This document shows positions 1 to 6,932 of a DNA stretch of 12,825 nucleotides, piece by piece. The DNA comes from JAWXBR01 sp034440235. GTDB taxonomy: Bacteria > Bacteroidota > Ignavibacteria > Kapaibacteriales > Kapaibacteriaceae. The notes beneath the pieces are model-generated. The model saw only the letters and a list, made by a program, of their open reading frames with translations, was not told the origin of the DNA and made no database searches. Where the stretch lies: assembly GCA_034440235.1 (NCBI GenBank), contig JAWXBR010000035.1, positions 1 to 12,825 of the forward strand, read 5' to 3'. The position numbers were made by a program, and so were the translations under genes. The number at the start of each line of letters is the position of its first letter. Position 1 is the first letter of the stretch.

Positions 1-141
1 AAAACGCTTCACAATTACGCCATCTTCGATCACACAAAAGCCAAGCTCCGTCATACGATGTGTGCCCTTCGACCCACCCGTAGTTTCTACGTCGGCTACA
101 ACAAAACGAACGTCGTCGAGGGGCAAATCGATATCAAGCAT
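1..141 (-). CDS. DnaQ-like 3'-5' exonuclease, N-terminal fragment
   Basis: The first 47 codons of a minus-strand gene that leaves the window at base 1. The translation contains VADVETTGGSKGTHRMTELG; D17 and E19 of DVETTG are the metal-binding acids of the ExoI motif of DEDD-family exonucleases (DNA polymerase III epsilon superfamily). The family removes nucleotides from DNA or RNA 3' ends with two metal ions; epsilon-like copies serve proofreading or repair. The later ExoII and ExoIII motifs are outside the window, so the exact subfamily, including any fused GIY-YIG domain, cannot be judged. An in-frame ATG at 171 would add 10 residues; neither start has a clear ribosome site. A loose TTGCAC (191-196) / TATGCT (167-172) pair with 18-bp spacing would favour the start at 141. 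The gene is 100 bp behind the lipoprotein gene and probably functionally unrelated to it. Confidence 0.8.
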   Translation of the reverse strand, partial: MLDIDLPLDDVRFVVADVETTGGSKGTHRMTELGFCVIEDGVIVKRF

Positions 142-241
142 CACGAAAATTACGTCGCACGAGTTAAGCATACATGCCTAGATGGTGCCTGTGCAAAACC
201 TTGTGGCAAGCATGCTTCACCCAACCCGCATAATGCCTGAG

Positions 242-838
242 CTATTGCACTATCAGAGGGAACGTCACTGAAATGTCGGTCTCATCGCTAGGAGTAATGC
301 CATCCTTGAGTTCGCGCGTTTCATAATGCGAAAGCGCTACGGTAAACACACCTTGGTCAGCTGCTAACGGCGTAAGTCTGAATGAAAGGCCAACAGGCTT
401 TCCCAAATCGTCGATATCGGTTGAAACCGCTCTAGCAATGCCGTTTGAGATGGCGAAGAAAAACTGATGTTGGTTGAGCAGATTTCGAATCTCCACCGTA
501 ATGTCTTCTGTCGGTGTGACTGATCGGTTCTCGACTTTTACAGTAGCAGTGTATATGCTGCCCATTACAATTCGTATTGTGTCTATGCGATTCGGCGGAT
601 TGCCGCCTGCACCGTCAATGTCCTCCCAGATAAACGCCGTTTTTGAGCCAGTAGCAGAGTCAGTCAACTCCATAGTAACTGTTGTTATTACCTCTTCTTC
701 TGAAGGAGATGTAACTGGATTCTTTTCTTTGCAGCTCACACAGATGAGAAATGTCAGCGCAATTGCGATAAAGCCGGTTCGTGTACTCATGTGAGATTTT
801 CCAGTCATGTTTGTTTTTTCAGTCTTGGGTGTTTTCAT
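242..838 (-). CDS. Secreted lipoprotein accompanying the TonB receptor
   Basis: A 198-residue predicted lipoprotein. A hydrophobic segment (GFIAIALTFLICVSC) ends in a lipobox-like cysteine at about residue 36, followed by a charged tether. The mature part begins with EEEVITTVTMELTD and carries DIDGAGG, EDITVEI, HQFFF and a final SVTFPLIVQ. This pattern is known to me from small Bacteroidota lipoproteins, often annotated as type 1 periplasmic binding fold superfamily and encoded next to TonB receptors. Their biochemical role is not established; an accessory role at the outer membrane is inferred. The reading frame opens with a TTG at 871 that overlaps the receptor gene. I prefer the ATG at 838 (15 bases after the receptor stop codon). 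An ATG at 790 would give a shorter, more typical signal peptide and may be the true start. Confidence 0.75.
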   Translation of the reverse strand: MKTPKTEKTNMTGKSHMSTRTGFIAIALTFLICVSCKEKNPVTSPSEEEVITTVTMELTDSATGSKTAFIWEDIDGAGGNPPNRIDTIRIVMGSIYTATVKVENRSVTPTEDITVEIRNLLNQHQFFFAISNGIARAVSTDIDDLGKPVGLSFRLTPLAADQGVFTVALSHYETRELKDGITPSDETDISVTFPLIVQ

Positions 839-852
839 TGTAATTGCTTTCT

Positions 853-3225
853 TTAGAATGGTAGGTGCCAACGCAGGACAACATTGCGTCCCGGATCGTC
901 GGCGAAATAGCGATACCTGCTCAGATAATCTCTGTAGCGTGCATCGAGAATGTTAAAAACCGATAACGTTAATCGAGTAGTACTTCCAAGCACATCAATA
1001 CTGCCACCAACGTCAAGGTCGAGTGTAGCATACGACGGGGGTGGCTCGAGGTAGTCTTCACCAGATACGAAACGTGTCTGACGTGCTACGCCTTGGGCGC
1101 TTACGTCGACGAATGCGTCGTGAATTGGACCGACATCAAGCAAGTGCACGTGTGCGCCCATTCTGAGCCGATCTGCAGGCATTAGAAATAGCGGAACACT
1201 TCTATCAAGTTCTTCACCTCGGACAATGCTGCCCTTTGTATACACATTAAGCACGTCGTTAATGGCAACTGTTGCAGATAGGTCGGCACCTCCAATGAAT
1301 GCTCTCGACTGCCGCATGCGATAGGTAGGGAATGTACCACGCAGCGTTATCGTTGGATGTTCTGGATCGGGAAGCGAATAAATGTAATTGTCGAATAGGT
1401 TGGCATATACACCAATGTCAATCTGGACACCAATCATTGATAGTGTAGCTGAGAGGTCAACGCCGACATTACGTTCGGGTTGTAACGTCGAGTCGCCAAT
1501 CTCGAAATACGCAACACCGTGGTGCACGTCGTTGGCATAGAGTTCGTTCACTTGTGGTGGACGCCATGCTGTACCAACATTCAGCGCGAGTTCTACATGT
1601 TCATTCGCCGTCCATGTAGCGCCCGCCGCACCGCTTGCAGAGAAGAACGTGCGCTCTTGATGCACCGACGTTGTTGAGTTGCGCGTTCGTACGTCTGCTT
1701 GAAGCCAGCGTCCGTCCAATCGCACGCCCCCACTAAGCGTCCAATCGTGCACAACCATCGTCTCGTAGACATAACCACCCACGCCATACGCCGTGTAATC
1801 GGGCACAAGGTACACAGAGCCCGACCTGTCGTTCACCTGCCGTAGGGCGCTAACACCTGCACGACCGTGCATCGATTCTTCTAGCGCATGATCGAGAGAT
1901 GCATCAAACGAATACGTTGTAAGCAACAGGTTCATTGCTGGAGTTTGTAACGAACGTTCGAGTCGTGTTATCGAATCGAGCCTGCGTTCCACTGGGTCGT
2001 TGCCTCTTCCTACGATGCGCGCGTTATGAGCATCAAATTCACTTCGATCATTCTGCTGCCACCCATATTGAAGCTTAAGACGTCCAACATCTGAGATGTT
2101 CACATGCCAGTCTATAGCTAGCATCGTGTGCGCAATCTCTTGACGCGGATTTCCGATGGCGTATGTAAACGGTGCCTCTAGTGTAGGTCGCCCACGCTCG
2201 ATAGCGCGCAAAAGATCTGACGCATTACCAAGGTGCGATCCCGTGAAAATTCCAAGTGTTGTTGCAAATCGACTAGCATTCAGTGTTATGCCGTTGTCCC
2301 CTGTGCCGTATCCGACGATTGCACTTCCACTCAACTCGCTGAAGCCGGTATTCCCTAGTCCGTAGTCGGGCGTTGTTGCGTTACCGGCACGACGTGCAGA
2401 GACACGCGCGACGAATGCCAACGGCTCGCCGAACAAGCCCCCTGCCTCCAGGAGTACGGAGGCAGCCCCTTGCCTGTTATTGCTAAACAAATTTAGCGAT
2501 GCTTCGCCATGAATAAGGGGCGCGCTGGGAAGCGCTCGGGGCTCGACGTCGATTACACCGCCCATGGCATTGGGTCCGTACGCAACGGCCGCCGGACCTT
2601 TTATGAGCGTCACACGCGAGGGCGAAAACGGATCGATCTCTGGCGCATGTTCCGCGCCCCATTGCTGGCCCTCTTGCACCAGCCCGTTATTACGCAATAC
2701 TAGGCGCGAACCGCTCATGCCGCGCACAACGGGCTTCGACATCGACGGGCCTGTTGTCATCACCGTTACACCAGGCACAATGGTAAGTGCATCAGAGAAC
2801 GTCTGTCCTCGGTGCTCGTCGAGCTCAGCCGATGTAATAACCGTTGCATTCTGAGAAGGCAATGCATCAATGCGATCTTCTTCCACGAGCACACCCTCCG
2901 ATTCGGTGTCCATCGGCGCTAGTACAACCTCAATGCGCACATCCTCTGTAAGAGCGAGGCGAAGACGTGCCGCACGATATCCGACACTCGTAACGAGTAG
3001 CGTTATCGAATCGCCCTCAACCTCATGCAAGTGAAACACACCCTTTGCATCGGTGATTGCGCCAGCAGTAGTCGAAAGCACACGCACCGTAACGCCCGCA
3101 AGAGGCTTACGGTCAGCACTATCTCGTACGATGCCATGCACGTGAGCATGTGCAACAGATAGCGCAGGGGTAAACGTGGCGTCGTTGCCAAAGGCTATAG
3201 ACATCACTAACAAAAGTGTGAGCAT
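853..3225 (-). CDS. TonB-dependent outer-membrane receptor, probably metal uptake
   Basis: A 790-residue outer-membrane active transporter using TonB/ExbBD energy. In order: signal peptide (about 1-27), carboxypeptidase-regulatory-like domain (about 28-100, HVHGIVRDS to TSVGYRAARLRL), plug (about 120-233, with IVPGVTV, PVVRGMSGSRLVL, GPAAVAYGPNAMGGVIDV), then the 22-strand-type barrel to the terminal aromatic residue (RWHLPF). The plug motif QQWGAEHAPEIDPF and the barrel motif VNELYANDVHHGVAYFEIGDSTLQPE belong to a Bacteroidota receptor group resembling ZnuD and copper receptors; histidines in them are plausible metal ligands. The frame is open to 3375, but that would add 50 non-signal residues overlapping the upstream gene. 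The ATG at 3225 puts the signal peptide first. No ribosome site is visible. The upstream DUF2946-like gene and downstream lipoprotein support metal transport; the exact metal is not shown. Confidence 0.88.
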   Translation of the reverse strand: MLTLLLVMSIAFGNDATFTPALSVAHAHVHGIVRDSADRKPLAGVTVRVLSTTAGAITDAKGVFHLHEVEGDSITLLVTSVGYRAARLRLALTEDVRIEVVLAPMDTESEGVLVEEDRIDALPSQNATVITSAELDEHRGQTFSDALTIVPGVTVMTTGPSMSKPVVRGMSGSRLVLRNNGLVQEGQQWGAEHAPEIDPFSPSRVTLIKGPAAVAYGPNAMGGVIDVEPRALPSAPLIHGEASLNLFSNNRQGAASVLLEAGGLFGEPLAFVARVSARRAGNATTPDYGLGNTGFSELSGSAIVGYGTGDNGITLNASRFATTLGIFTGSHLGNASDLLRAIERGRPTLEAPFTYAIGNPRQEIAHTMLAIDWHVNISDVGRLKLQYGWQQNDRSEFDAHNARIVGRGNDPVERRLDSITRLERSLQTPAMNLLLTTYSFDASLDHALEESMHGRAGVSALRQVNDRSGSVYLVPDYTAYGVGGYVYETMVVHDWTLSGGVRLDGRWLQADVRTRNSTTSVHQERTFFSASGAAGATWTANEHVELALNVGTAWRPPQVNELYANDVHHGVAYFEIGDSTLQPERNVGVDLSATLSMIGVQIDIGVYANLFDNYIYSLPDPEHPTITLRGTFPTYRMRQSRAFIGGADLSATVAINDVLNVYTKGSIVRGEELDRSVPLFLMPADRLRMGAHVHLLDVGPIHDAFVDVSAQGVARQTRFVSGEDYLEPPPSYATLDLDVGGSIDVLGSTTRLTLSVFNILDARYRDYLSRYRYFADDPGRNVVLRWHLPF

Positions 3226-3241
3226 AAAAGGCACGGGGTTA

Positions 3242-3261
3242 CACCATCCAAATGGATGGTG
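3242..3261 (-). promoter_or_regulatory. Perfect 9-bp inverted repeat before the TonB receptor
   Basis: The arms CACCATCCA and TGGATGGTG are separated by two bases. The element lies in the 49-bp gap between the small secreted-protein gene and the receptor, ending 17 bases before the receptor ATG. As RNA it would form an 8-bp stem with a 4-base loop next to the start codon. As DNA it could be an operator for a dimeric repressor, for example a metal-responsive one. No known Zur or Fur box is matched, so the function is open. There is no U-run, so it is not a standard terminator. Confidence 0.5.
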
Positions 3262-3274
3262 CTCGAACAACGTA

Positions 3275-3616
3275 TTACATGTGTTCGACTGGAGGTGCTC
3301 TAGGGGGTCCGTTCGTGCGTCGTGTCGCTGACACAACAACAATGTCATTGCTCGAACGCGCCCTTGGTGCGACAACGCGGCAATGAATTACGGCAATGTG
3401 GGGAGTATCGGCGAGGACTACCTTCTGCTGAATAACGTGGCAGAGCTGACAGTCGTTGTGTGCTGCTGATTCCGATGAATGTGCTTTATCGGACGGCGTC
3501 TCATGCGAGTGCGCTGTAGCTGCACTCAATACCATGACGAATGCGCACAACACCATGCTTGCTATGAGGCGAAGCATAGGGTGCGAAACATTGGGCATGG
3601 TTTGGGGGGTCGGCAT
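3275..3616 (-). CDS. Small secreted His/Cys protein, DUF2946-like
   Basis: A small protein of 113 residues from the ATG at 3616. It has a hydrophobic N-terminal segment (MLRLIASMVLCAFVMVLSAATA) that would act as signal peptide or membrane anchor. After it comes a histidine-rich stretch (HSHETPSDKAHSS), a DCQLCHVIQQ motif with CxxCH, and a proline-rich tail NGPPRAPP. The order of hydrophobic segment, CxxC with nearby histidines and RxPP tail resembles DUF2946 proteins, which in other Gram-negative bacteria sit beside TonB-dependent copper receptors. Metal binding in the periplasm is inferred. It is the first gene of the metal unit, 49 bp before the receptor, and diverges from the dehydrogenase gene. 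In-frame ATGs at 3598 and 3577 are alternative starts; the last puts the hydrophobic segment at the very N-terminus. A TTG at 3619 is less likely. Confidence 0.7.
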   Translation of the reverse strand: MPTPQTMPNVSHPMLRLIASMVLCAFVMVLSAATAHSHETPSDKAHSSESAAHNDCQLCHVIQQKVVLADTPHIAVIHCRVVAPRARSSNDIVVVSATRRTNGPPRAPPVEHM

Positions 3617-3621
3617 CAACT

Positions 3622-3629
3622 CAAAACTA
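3622..3629 (-). promoter_or_regulatory. Possible Bacteroidota-type -7 box of the metal operon
   Basis: On the minus strand this reads TAGTTTTG, an exact match to the Bacteroidota primary-sigma -7 consensus TAnnTTTG. It lies in the 71-bp divergent gap between the small secreted protein and the dehydrogenase. No TTTG -33 element is visible at the usual distance, so support is partial. Transcription would begin near 3615, which favours the ATG at 3598 or 3577 as start of the first gene unless the message is leaderless. The same gap holds a TTGCGA direct repeat (3639-3644 and 3658-3663). Confidence 0.3.
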
Positions 3630-3687
3630 CATCATTCTTTGCGAGTTGTCTTACCGCTTGCGAACTACAGATTATCTTGCGTCTAAT

Positions 3688-4674
3688 ATGAAAGCACTTG
3701 TTCTCTCCTCCTCGGGCCTGACTGTAGACCAGTGGCCTCAGCCGCCAATGCGCGACGGGCATGCACGCGTTAGAATCATCACGGCTGGACTTAATCATCG
3801 CGACCAGTGGATACGCGAGGGCAAGTACGCTGGCATTACACTTCCCGTTGTGCTTGGCTCAGATGCATGTGGAACGGTACTCGAAGCGCCGTCCTCGACA
3901 TCATACGTCGGCACGAGAGTTATAATCGACCCAACACTGGTTTGGGGTGATAACGCAAAAGCGCAGGGTCCGGATTTCAGCGTTTTGGGGATGCCCTCGC
4001 AAGGCGCACTCGCCGAAGAAGTAGTCGTGCCCGTCGCCAACCTCTACCACGCCCCCGATCACCTCACTGACGATCAAGCGGCGGCATTGCCCATGGCAGG
4101 CGTCACGGCTTATCGCGCATTGTTCATGCAAGGCGGTTGTTCGAAGGATAGCACCGTTCTAATTACTGGCATTGGCGGTGGTGTTGCACTTACAGCATTT
4201 GTAATGGCACTGGCCGTTGGCGCGCGCGTATTCGTTACGAGCACATCCGATGAAAAGATTGCAAAGGCAATTGCAATGGGAGCCGCAGGTGGTGTGAACA
4301 TGGAGAACGACACATGGGCTAAGGACCTTGCCACACAAGCCAGAACCATCGACCTTGTTGTAGACAGCCTAGGTGGAAGTCCGTTCAACGATCTTCTAAG
4401 CATTGTACGTCCAGGCGGACGCATCGTCTCCTATGGCGCCACTCTCGGTGTAGTAGAAAAGTTTAGTATGCACCGCATCTTTTGGAAACAGATTCACATT
4501 GTCGGCTCCACCATGGGCACAGCAGCCGATTTTGGCGACATGATGGAATTCGTCAAGCTCCACAAGCTCATCCCTATCGTCGACTCTGTTGTCAGTCTCG
4601 AAGAAACTCCATCCGCACTCGAACGACTGCAGCGTGGCGAGCAATTCGGCAAAATTGTTGTCAGGGTTGCATGA
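3688..4674 (+). CDS. Zinc-free medium-chain dehydrogenase/quinone oxidoreductase family protein
   Basis: A 328-residue MDR-superfamily oxidoreductase, normal length for the family. The N-terminal GroES-like domain holds ITAGLNHRDQWIREGKYAG (31-49) and LPVVLGSDACGTV (52-64). The Rossmann part has the nucleotide-binding VLITGIGGGVALTAF (157-171) and DLVVDSLGG (222-230), and it ends in EQFGKIVV. The GHE zinc-ligand motif and the four-cysteine structural-zinc lobe of true alcohol dehydrogenases are missing, so a zinc-independent NADPH-dependent quinone or enone reductase like YogA/QOR is likely. The substrate is unknown. The frame opens at a TTG at 3646, but the ATG at 3688 starts the canonical MKALVL. 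It is divergent from the metal operon, with the methyltransferase gene 64 bp downstream on the same strand. Confidence 0.85.
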   Translation: MKALVLSSSGLTVDQWPQPPMRDGHARVRIITAGLNHRDQWIREGKYAGITLPVVLGSDACGTVLEAPSSTSYVGTRVIIDPTLVWGDNAKAQGPDFSVLGMPSQGALAEEVVVPVANLYHAPDHLTDDQAAALPMAGVTAYRALFMQGGCSKDSTVLITGIGGGVALTAFVMALAVGARVFVTSTSDEKIAKAIAMGAAGGVNMENDTWAKDLATQARTIDLVVDSLGGSPFNDLLSIVRPGGRIVSYGATLGVVEKFSMHRIFWKQIHIVGSTMGTAADFGDMMEFVKLHKLIPIVDSVVSLEETPSALERLQRGEQFGKIVVRVA

Positions 4675-4723
4675 GGCCATATCTGAATCACAATCTTTTT
4701 CCTATAAATGTTTATGTTTTCTT

Positions 4724-4731
4724 GAAAGGGG
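4724..4731 (+). promoter_or_regulatory. Ribosome binding site supporting a TTG start
   Basis: GAAAGGGG followed by a 7-base spacer to the TTG at 4739. It is one of the few strong Shine-Dalgarno-like sites in the window and decides the start of the methyltransferase, which has no in-frame ATG near its N-terminus. Confidence 0.6.
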
Positions 4732-4738
4732 CTACACG

Positions 4739-5986
4739 TTGAAGGGGGCTTCTTTAACTGGTCACGCCGCCGAACTGCTGAGAATTATCTGGAAGTCGCC
4801 GCAACCAGCCGATCAGATAACATCAGAATACTTCCGCTCGAAGAAGTACATCGGCAGCGGTGAACGCAGGTTCTTAAGTGAACTGGTCTTTGCAGCATTG
4901 CGCTCGTACTCGCTCGCTGTAAGTGTTGGTGCATTGACGTTCACCAACGAACAGGGCGAAACATTTCCGACAGAAGATCATGAGCGCGCCATAAGCGGCA
5001 CACTTGCGTTGTCGCTCTCACACCTCATACCCGTCGATCTCGAGCCATCGCTCAGACGTGCGGCAGGAGCAGATGCAGACCCCTTCATAGAGACCCTTCC
5101 CAAGCTCACTGCTGAACAACTCGACCCAGAAAAACTGACGTGTACACAACCGTGGCTGCTAGCAGAAACGCAACGCAGGTGGCCCGACGATGCCGACGAC
5201 ATGTGGAAGGCAATGCTCGCGCCAGCACCATTATGTCTGCGTGTGAGCGCACGTCGCGCAACACGCGAGCAGGTCCTTGCTGGCTTACGCGCCGAAGGCA
5301 TCGAATGCGAAGCGGGTAAGCAGGCACCGATGGCAATCATCATTCATCAACGTGTTAACCTTTTGCAACATCCACTTGTAATGAGTGGTGTCGTCGACAT
5401 ACAGGACGAAGGAAGTCAGCTCATCGCTCTCGCATGCGAAGCGCAGCAGGGCCAGCGCATCCTCGATGCATGCGCAGGCGCTGGCGGCAAGTCGATGCAT
5501 TTGGCTGACATCATGAACGACCAGGGCGAAATTATTGCTCGGGACATCGAACCCATGCGTCTCAAAGAAACTGTCACACGTGCACGTCGAGCCGGACTTC
5601 GCAGCATCGTCGCCGAATTCGATGCACATCGAGGCGCTGCACGCAACCGTTCAGACATGTTCGACGTTGTTCTTATCGACGCCCCCTGCACCGGCATGGG
5701 CACTGTGCGTCGCATCCCATTGCCGAAGTGGCGCCTCACACCCGACCAGTTAAAACGTCACACCGCCAAGCAACTCCGTCTCATCCAAGAAAACTCAGGT
5801 AAGGTAGTCGAAGGGGGCTCGCTCGTTTACGCAACGTGTAGTATACTCCCTTCAGAGAATGAAGATGTTGTACGTGCATTCCTCTCAAGCACCTCAGACT
5901 TCCGCCTCGAATACGAGGCGCAAGTCGACCCCTTCCATCATGGCACCGATGGACTGTATATGGCAAGGCTTCGGAAGATTCGGTAA
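4739..5986 (+). CDS. rsmB: RsmB-type 16S rRNA (cytosine-C5) methyltransferase
   Basis: A 415-residue cytosolic RNA m5C methyltransferase of the RsmB/Sun (NOL1/NOP2) family, transferring methyl from SAM to C5 of a cytosine, expected in 16S rRNA. The N-terminal part (about 1-130, with GSGERRFLSELVFAALRSY) resembles the NusB-like RNA-binding domain. The catalytic domain starts around DIQDEGSQL (220-228). It has the SAM motif DACAGAGGK (243-251), motif IV DAPCTG (C317) and motif VI YATCSILPSENED (C367). The two cysteines of the m5C mechanism are both present: the motif VI one attacks C6 and the motif IV one helps release. The start is TTG at 4739, supported by GAAAGGGG upstream. The longer frame from 4589 would overlap the dehydrogenase by 86 bases and adds no family sequence. 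RsmB against another NSUN-like member such as RlmI or RsmF rests on the NusB-like half. Confidence 0.87.
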   Translation: MKGASLTGHAAELLRIIWKSPQPADQITSEYFRSKKYIGSGERRFLSELVFAALRSYSLAVSVGALTFTNEQGETFPTEDHERAISGTLALSLSHLIPVDLEPSLRRAAGADADPFIETLPKLTAEQLDPEKLTCTQPWLLAETQRRWPDDADDMWKAMLAPAPLCLRVSARRATREQVLAGLRAEGIECEAGKQAPMAIIIHQRVNLLQHPLVMSGVVDIQDEGSQLIALACEAQQGQRILDACAGAGGKSMHLADIMNDQGEIIARDIEPMRLKETVTRARRAGLRSIVAEFDAHRGAARNRSDMFDVVLIDAPCTGMGTVRRIPLPKWRLTPDQLKRHTAKQLRLIQENSGKVVEGGSLVYATCSILPSENEDVVRAFLSSTSDFRLEYEAQVDPFHHGTDGLYMARLRKIR

Positions 5987-5998
5987 GATGATCCTTGT

Positions 5999-6006
5999 TA
6001 AGTTTG
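5999..6006 (+). promoter_or_regulatory. Possible -7 box for tRNA-Arg
   Basis: TAAGTTTG matches the Bacteroidota -7 consensus TAnnTTTG. It lies in the 31-bp gap between the methyltransferase stop and the tRNA, ending 11 bases before the mature tRNA 5' end, which would give a short leader. No clear -33 TTTG is seen, so read-through from the methyltransferase is also possible. Confidence 0.35.
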
Positions 6007-6017
6007 CATCCCTGAAC

Positions 6018-6091
6018 GATCTCGTAGTTCAGCTGGATAGAATGTCAGCCTCCGAAGCTGAAGGTCGGCGGTTCGAATCCGCCCGAGATCG
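6018..6091 (+). tRNA. tRNA-Arg (anticodon CCG)
   Basis: The full cloverleaf can be read. Acceptor stem GATCTCG pairs with CGAGATC. The D-arm GTTC/GAAT has the conserved GG in its loop. The anticodon stem TCAGC/GCTGA encloses loop CTCCGAA with anticodon CCG at 6052-6054. The variable loop is five bases, and the T-arm is GGCGG-TTCGAAT-CCGCC. The discriminator is G at 6091. CCA is not encoded, so it is added after transcription. It reads CGG codons. The next base (6092) already belongs to the stop codon of the converging KilA-N gene, and no terminator is visible after the tRNA. Confidence 0.96.
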
Positions 6092-6889
6092 CTACTGCTT
6101 TAGAATTTTCATTTGGCGTATAGCCACAGCATTTAGTTGTTTGATGCGTTCGCCTTGGGTAAGTCCCATATTAATAAGTTCAGCGTTCAGGCTATCGATA
6201 TTCGCTAAAACAAGTAATTGCTCTATGTTGGCGTGGTCGCGCATGTTGCCATCGATTTTAGGATTTGCCTTACGCCACTCTTTAGCAGTCTGGCCGAATA
6301 GGGCGACGTTTAATAGATCCGCTTCCGATGCATATGTGAGTTCAGCTTGCTGAATAGTGACCTCTGGTGGTATGAGATTCTTCCGAATCGCATCCGTATG
6401 AATGCGGTAGTTGAGCTTTGCAAGCGTGCGATTTAGATTCCAGTTTTGCGATTTGTGTCGATTCTCGTGATCCTTGAGACGCTGAAATTCTGTGATTAGA
6501 TAGATTTTGAACTCCGGACTAATCCACATACCGAACTCGAATGCTAAGTCCTTATGCGCCAACGTGCCTCCGTATCGACCCGCTGATGCTTTTATTCCAA
6601 TGGCACCAGTTTTTTCAATCCATTCCTTGACGCTGAGCCTGAAACTGTTCAAGCCTGCTTGAGTTTTAATTATGGCGAATTCGCGGTAATTAAAACCGGG
6701 GTTATGTACCAACTCCCAGATTCCAAGGAACTCTATGGTGTTGCGATTTCGCATCCAGTCTGCAATAAAAAAGTCGCCGTCCCTTGCCTTTAGCATGTCC
6801 GTTAGCGAAATGAATTCTCCAGCCGCCGTGTCAATGATCGAGACACTTGTCCCCTGTACGGTGATGGTACGTTTGTTTGGCTTTCCCAT
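6092..6889 (-). CDS. KilA-N domain protein
   Basis: A 265-residue protein with an N-terminal KilA-N domain (about 12-140). The landmarks are FISLTDM, WMRNRNTIEFLGIWE, EWIEKTGAIGIKASAGRYGGTLAHKDLAFEFGMWI and YLITEFQRLK. The C-terminal half keeps the family pattern NYRIHTDAIRKNLIP and ALFGQTAKEWRKANP. KilA-N is a DNA-binding fold first known from phage P1 KilA and large DNA viruses. This stand-alone bacterial form is widespread, often in accessory DNA, and its function is not established; a role as regulator or anti-phage factor is conjecture. Start is the ATG at 6889, without a ribosome site, 43 bp after the outer-membrane protein gene. Its TAG stop begins on the base after tRNA-Arg. Two 60-base rows counted by hand gave about 41% G+C, lower than rows in the rsmB and ATPase genes, which hints at separate origin. 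Confidence 0.85.
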   Translation of the reverse strand: MGKPNKRTITVQGTSVSIIDTAAGEFISLTDMLKARDGDFFIADWMRNRNTIEFLGIWELVHNPGFNYREFAIIKTQAGLNSFRLSVKEWIEKTGAIGIKASAGRYGGTLAHKDLAFEFGMWISPEFKIYLITEFQRLKDHENRHKSQNWNLNRTLAKLNYRIHTDAIRKNLIPPEVTIQQAELTYASEADLLNVALFGQTAKEWRKANPKIDGNMRDHANIEQLLVLANIDSLNAELINMGLTQGERIKQLNAVAIRQMKILKQ

Positions 6890-6890
6890 A

Positions 6891-6915
6891 ATACGGCATG
6901 TGCAAACGACCGTAT
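6891..6915. repeat. Inverted repeat upstream of the KilA-N gene
   Basis: Arms ATACGG (6891-6896) and CCGTAT (6910-6915) with 13 bases between, only 1-26 bases before the KilA-N start codon. The position suits an autoregulatory operator, and a KilA-N protein could bind it. Six-base arms can arise by chance. Confidence 0.25.
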
Positions 6916-6932
6916 GTAACGTGACACGCCTC

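Noticed and set aside
208..217. The palindrome AAGCATGCTT between lipoprotein and exonuclease genes as a terminator
   Set aside because: Ten bases of self-complementarity with no loop and no following T-run on the minus strand; not a convincing hairpin.
3226..3375. A longer N-terminus for the TonB receptor (start at 3375 or 3348)
   Set aside because: The extra 50 residues do not form a signal peptide and overlap the small secreted-protein gene; the signal peptide begins at the ATG at 3225.
5859..6353. A plus-strand frame of 164 codons running from the methyltransferase through the tRNA
   Set aside because: It contains the entire tRNA gene, begins inside rsmB in another frame and continues antisense to the KilA-N gene.
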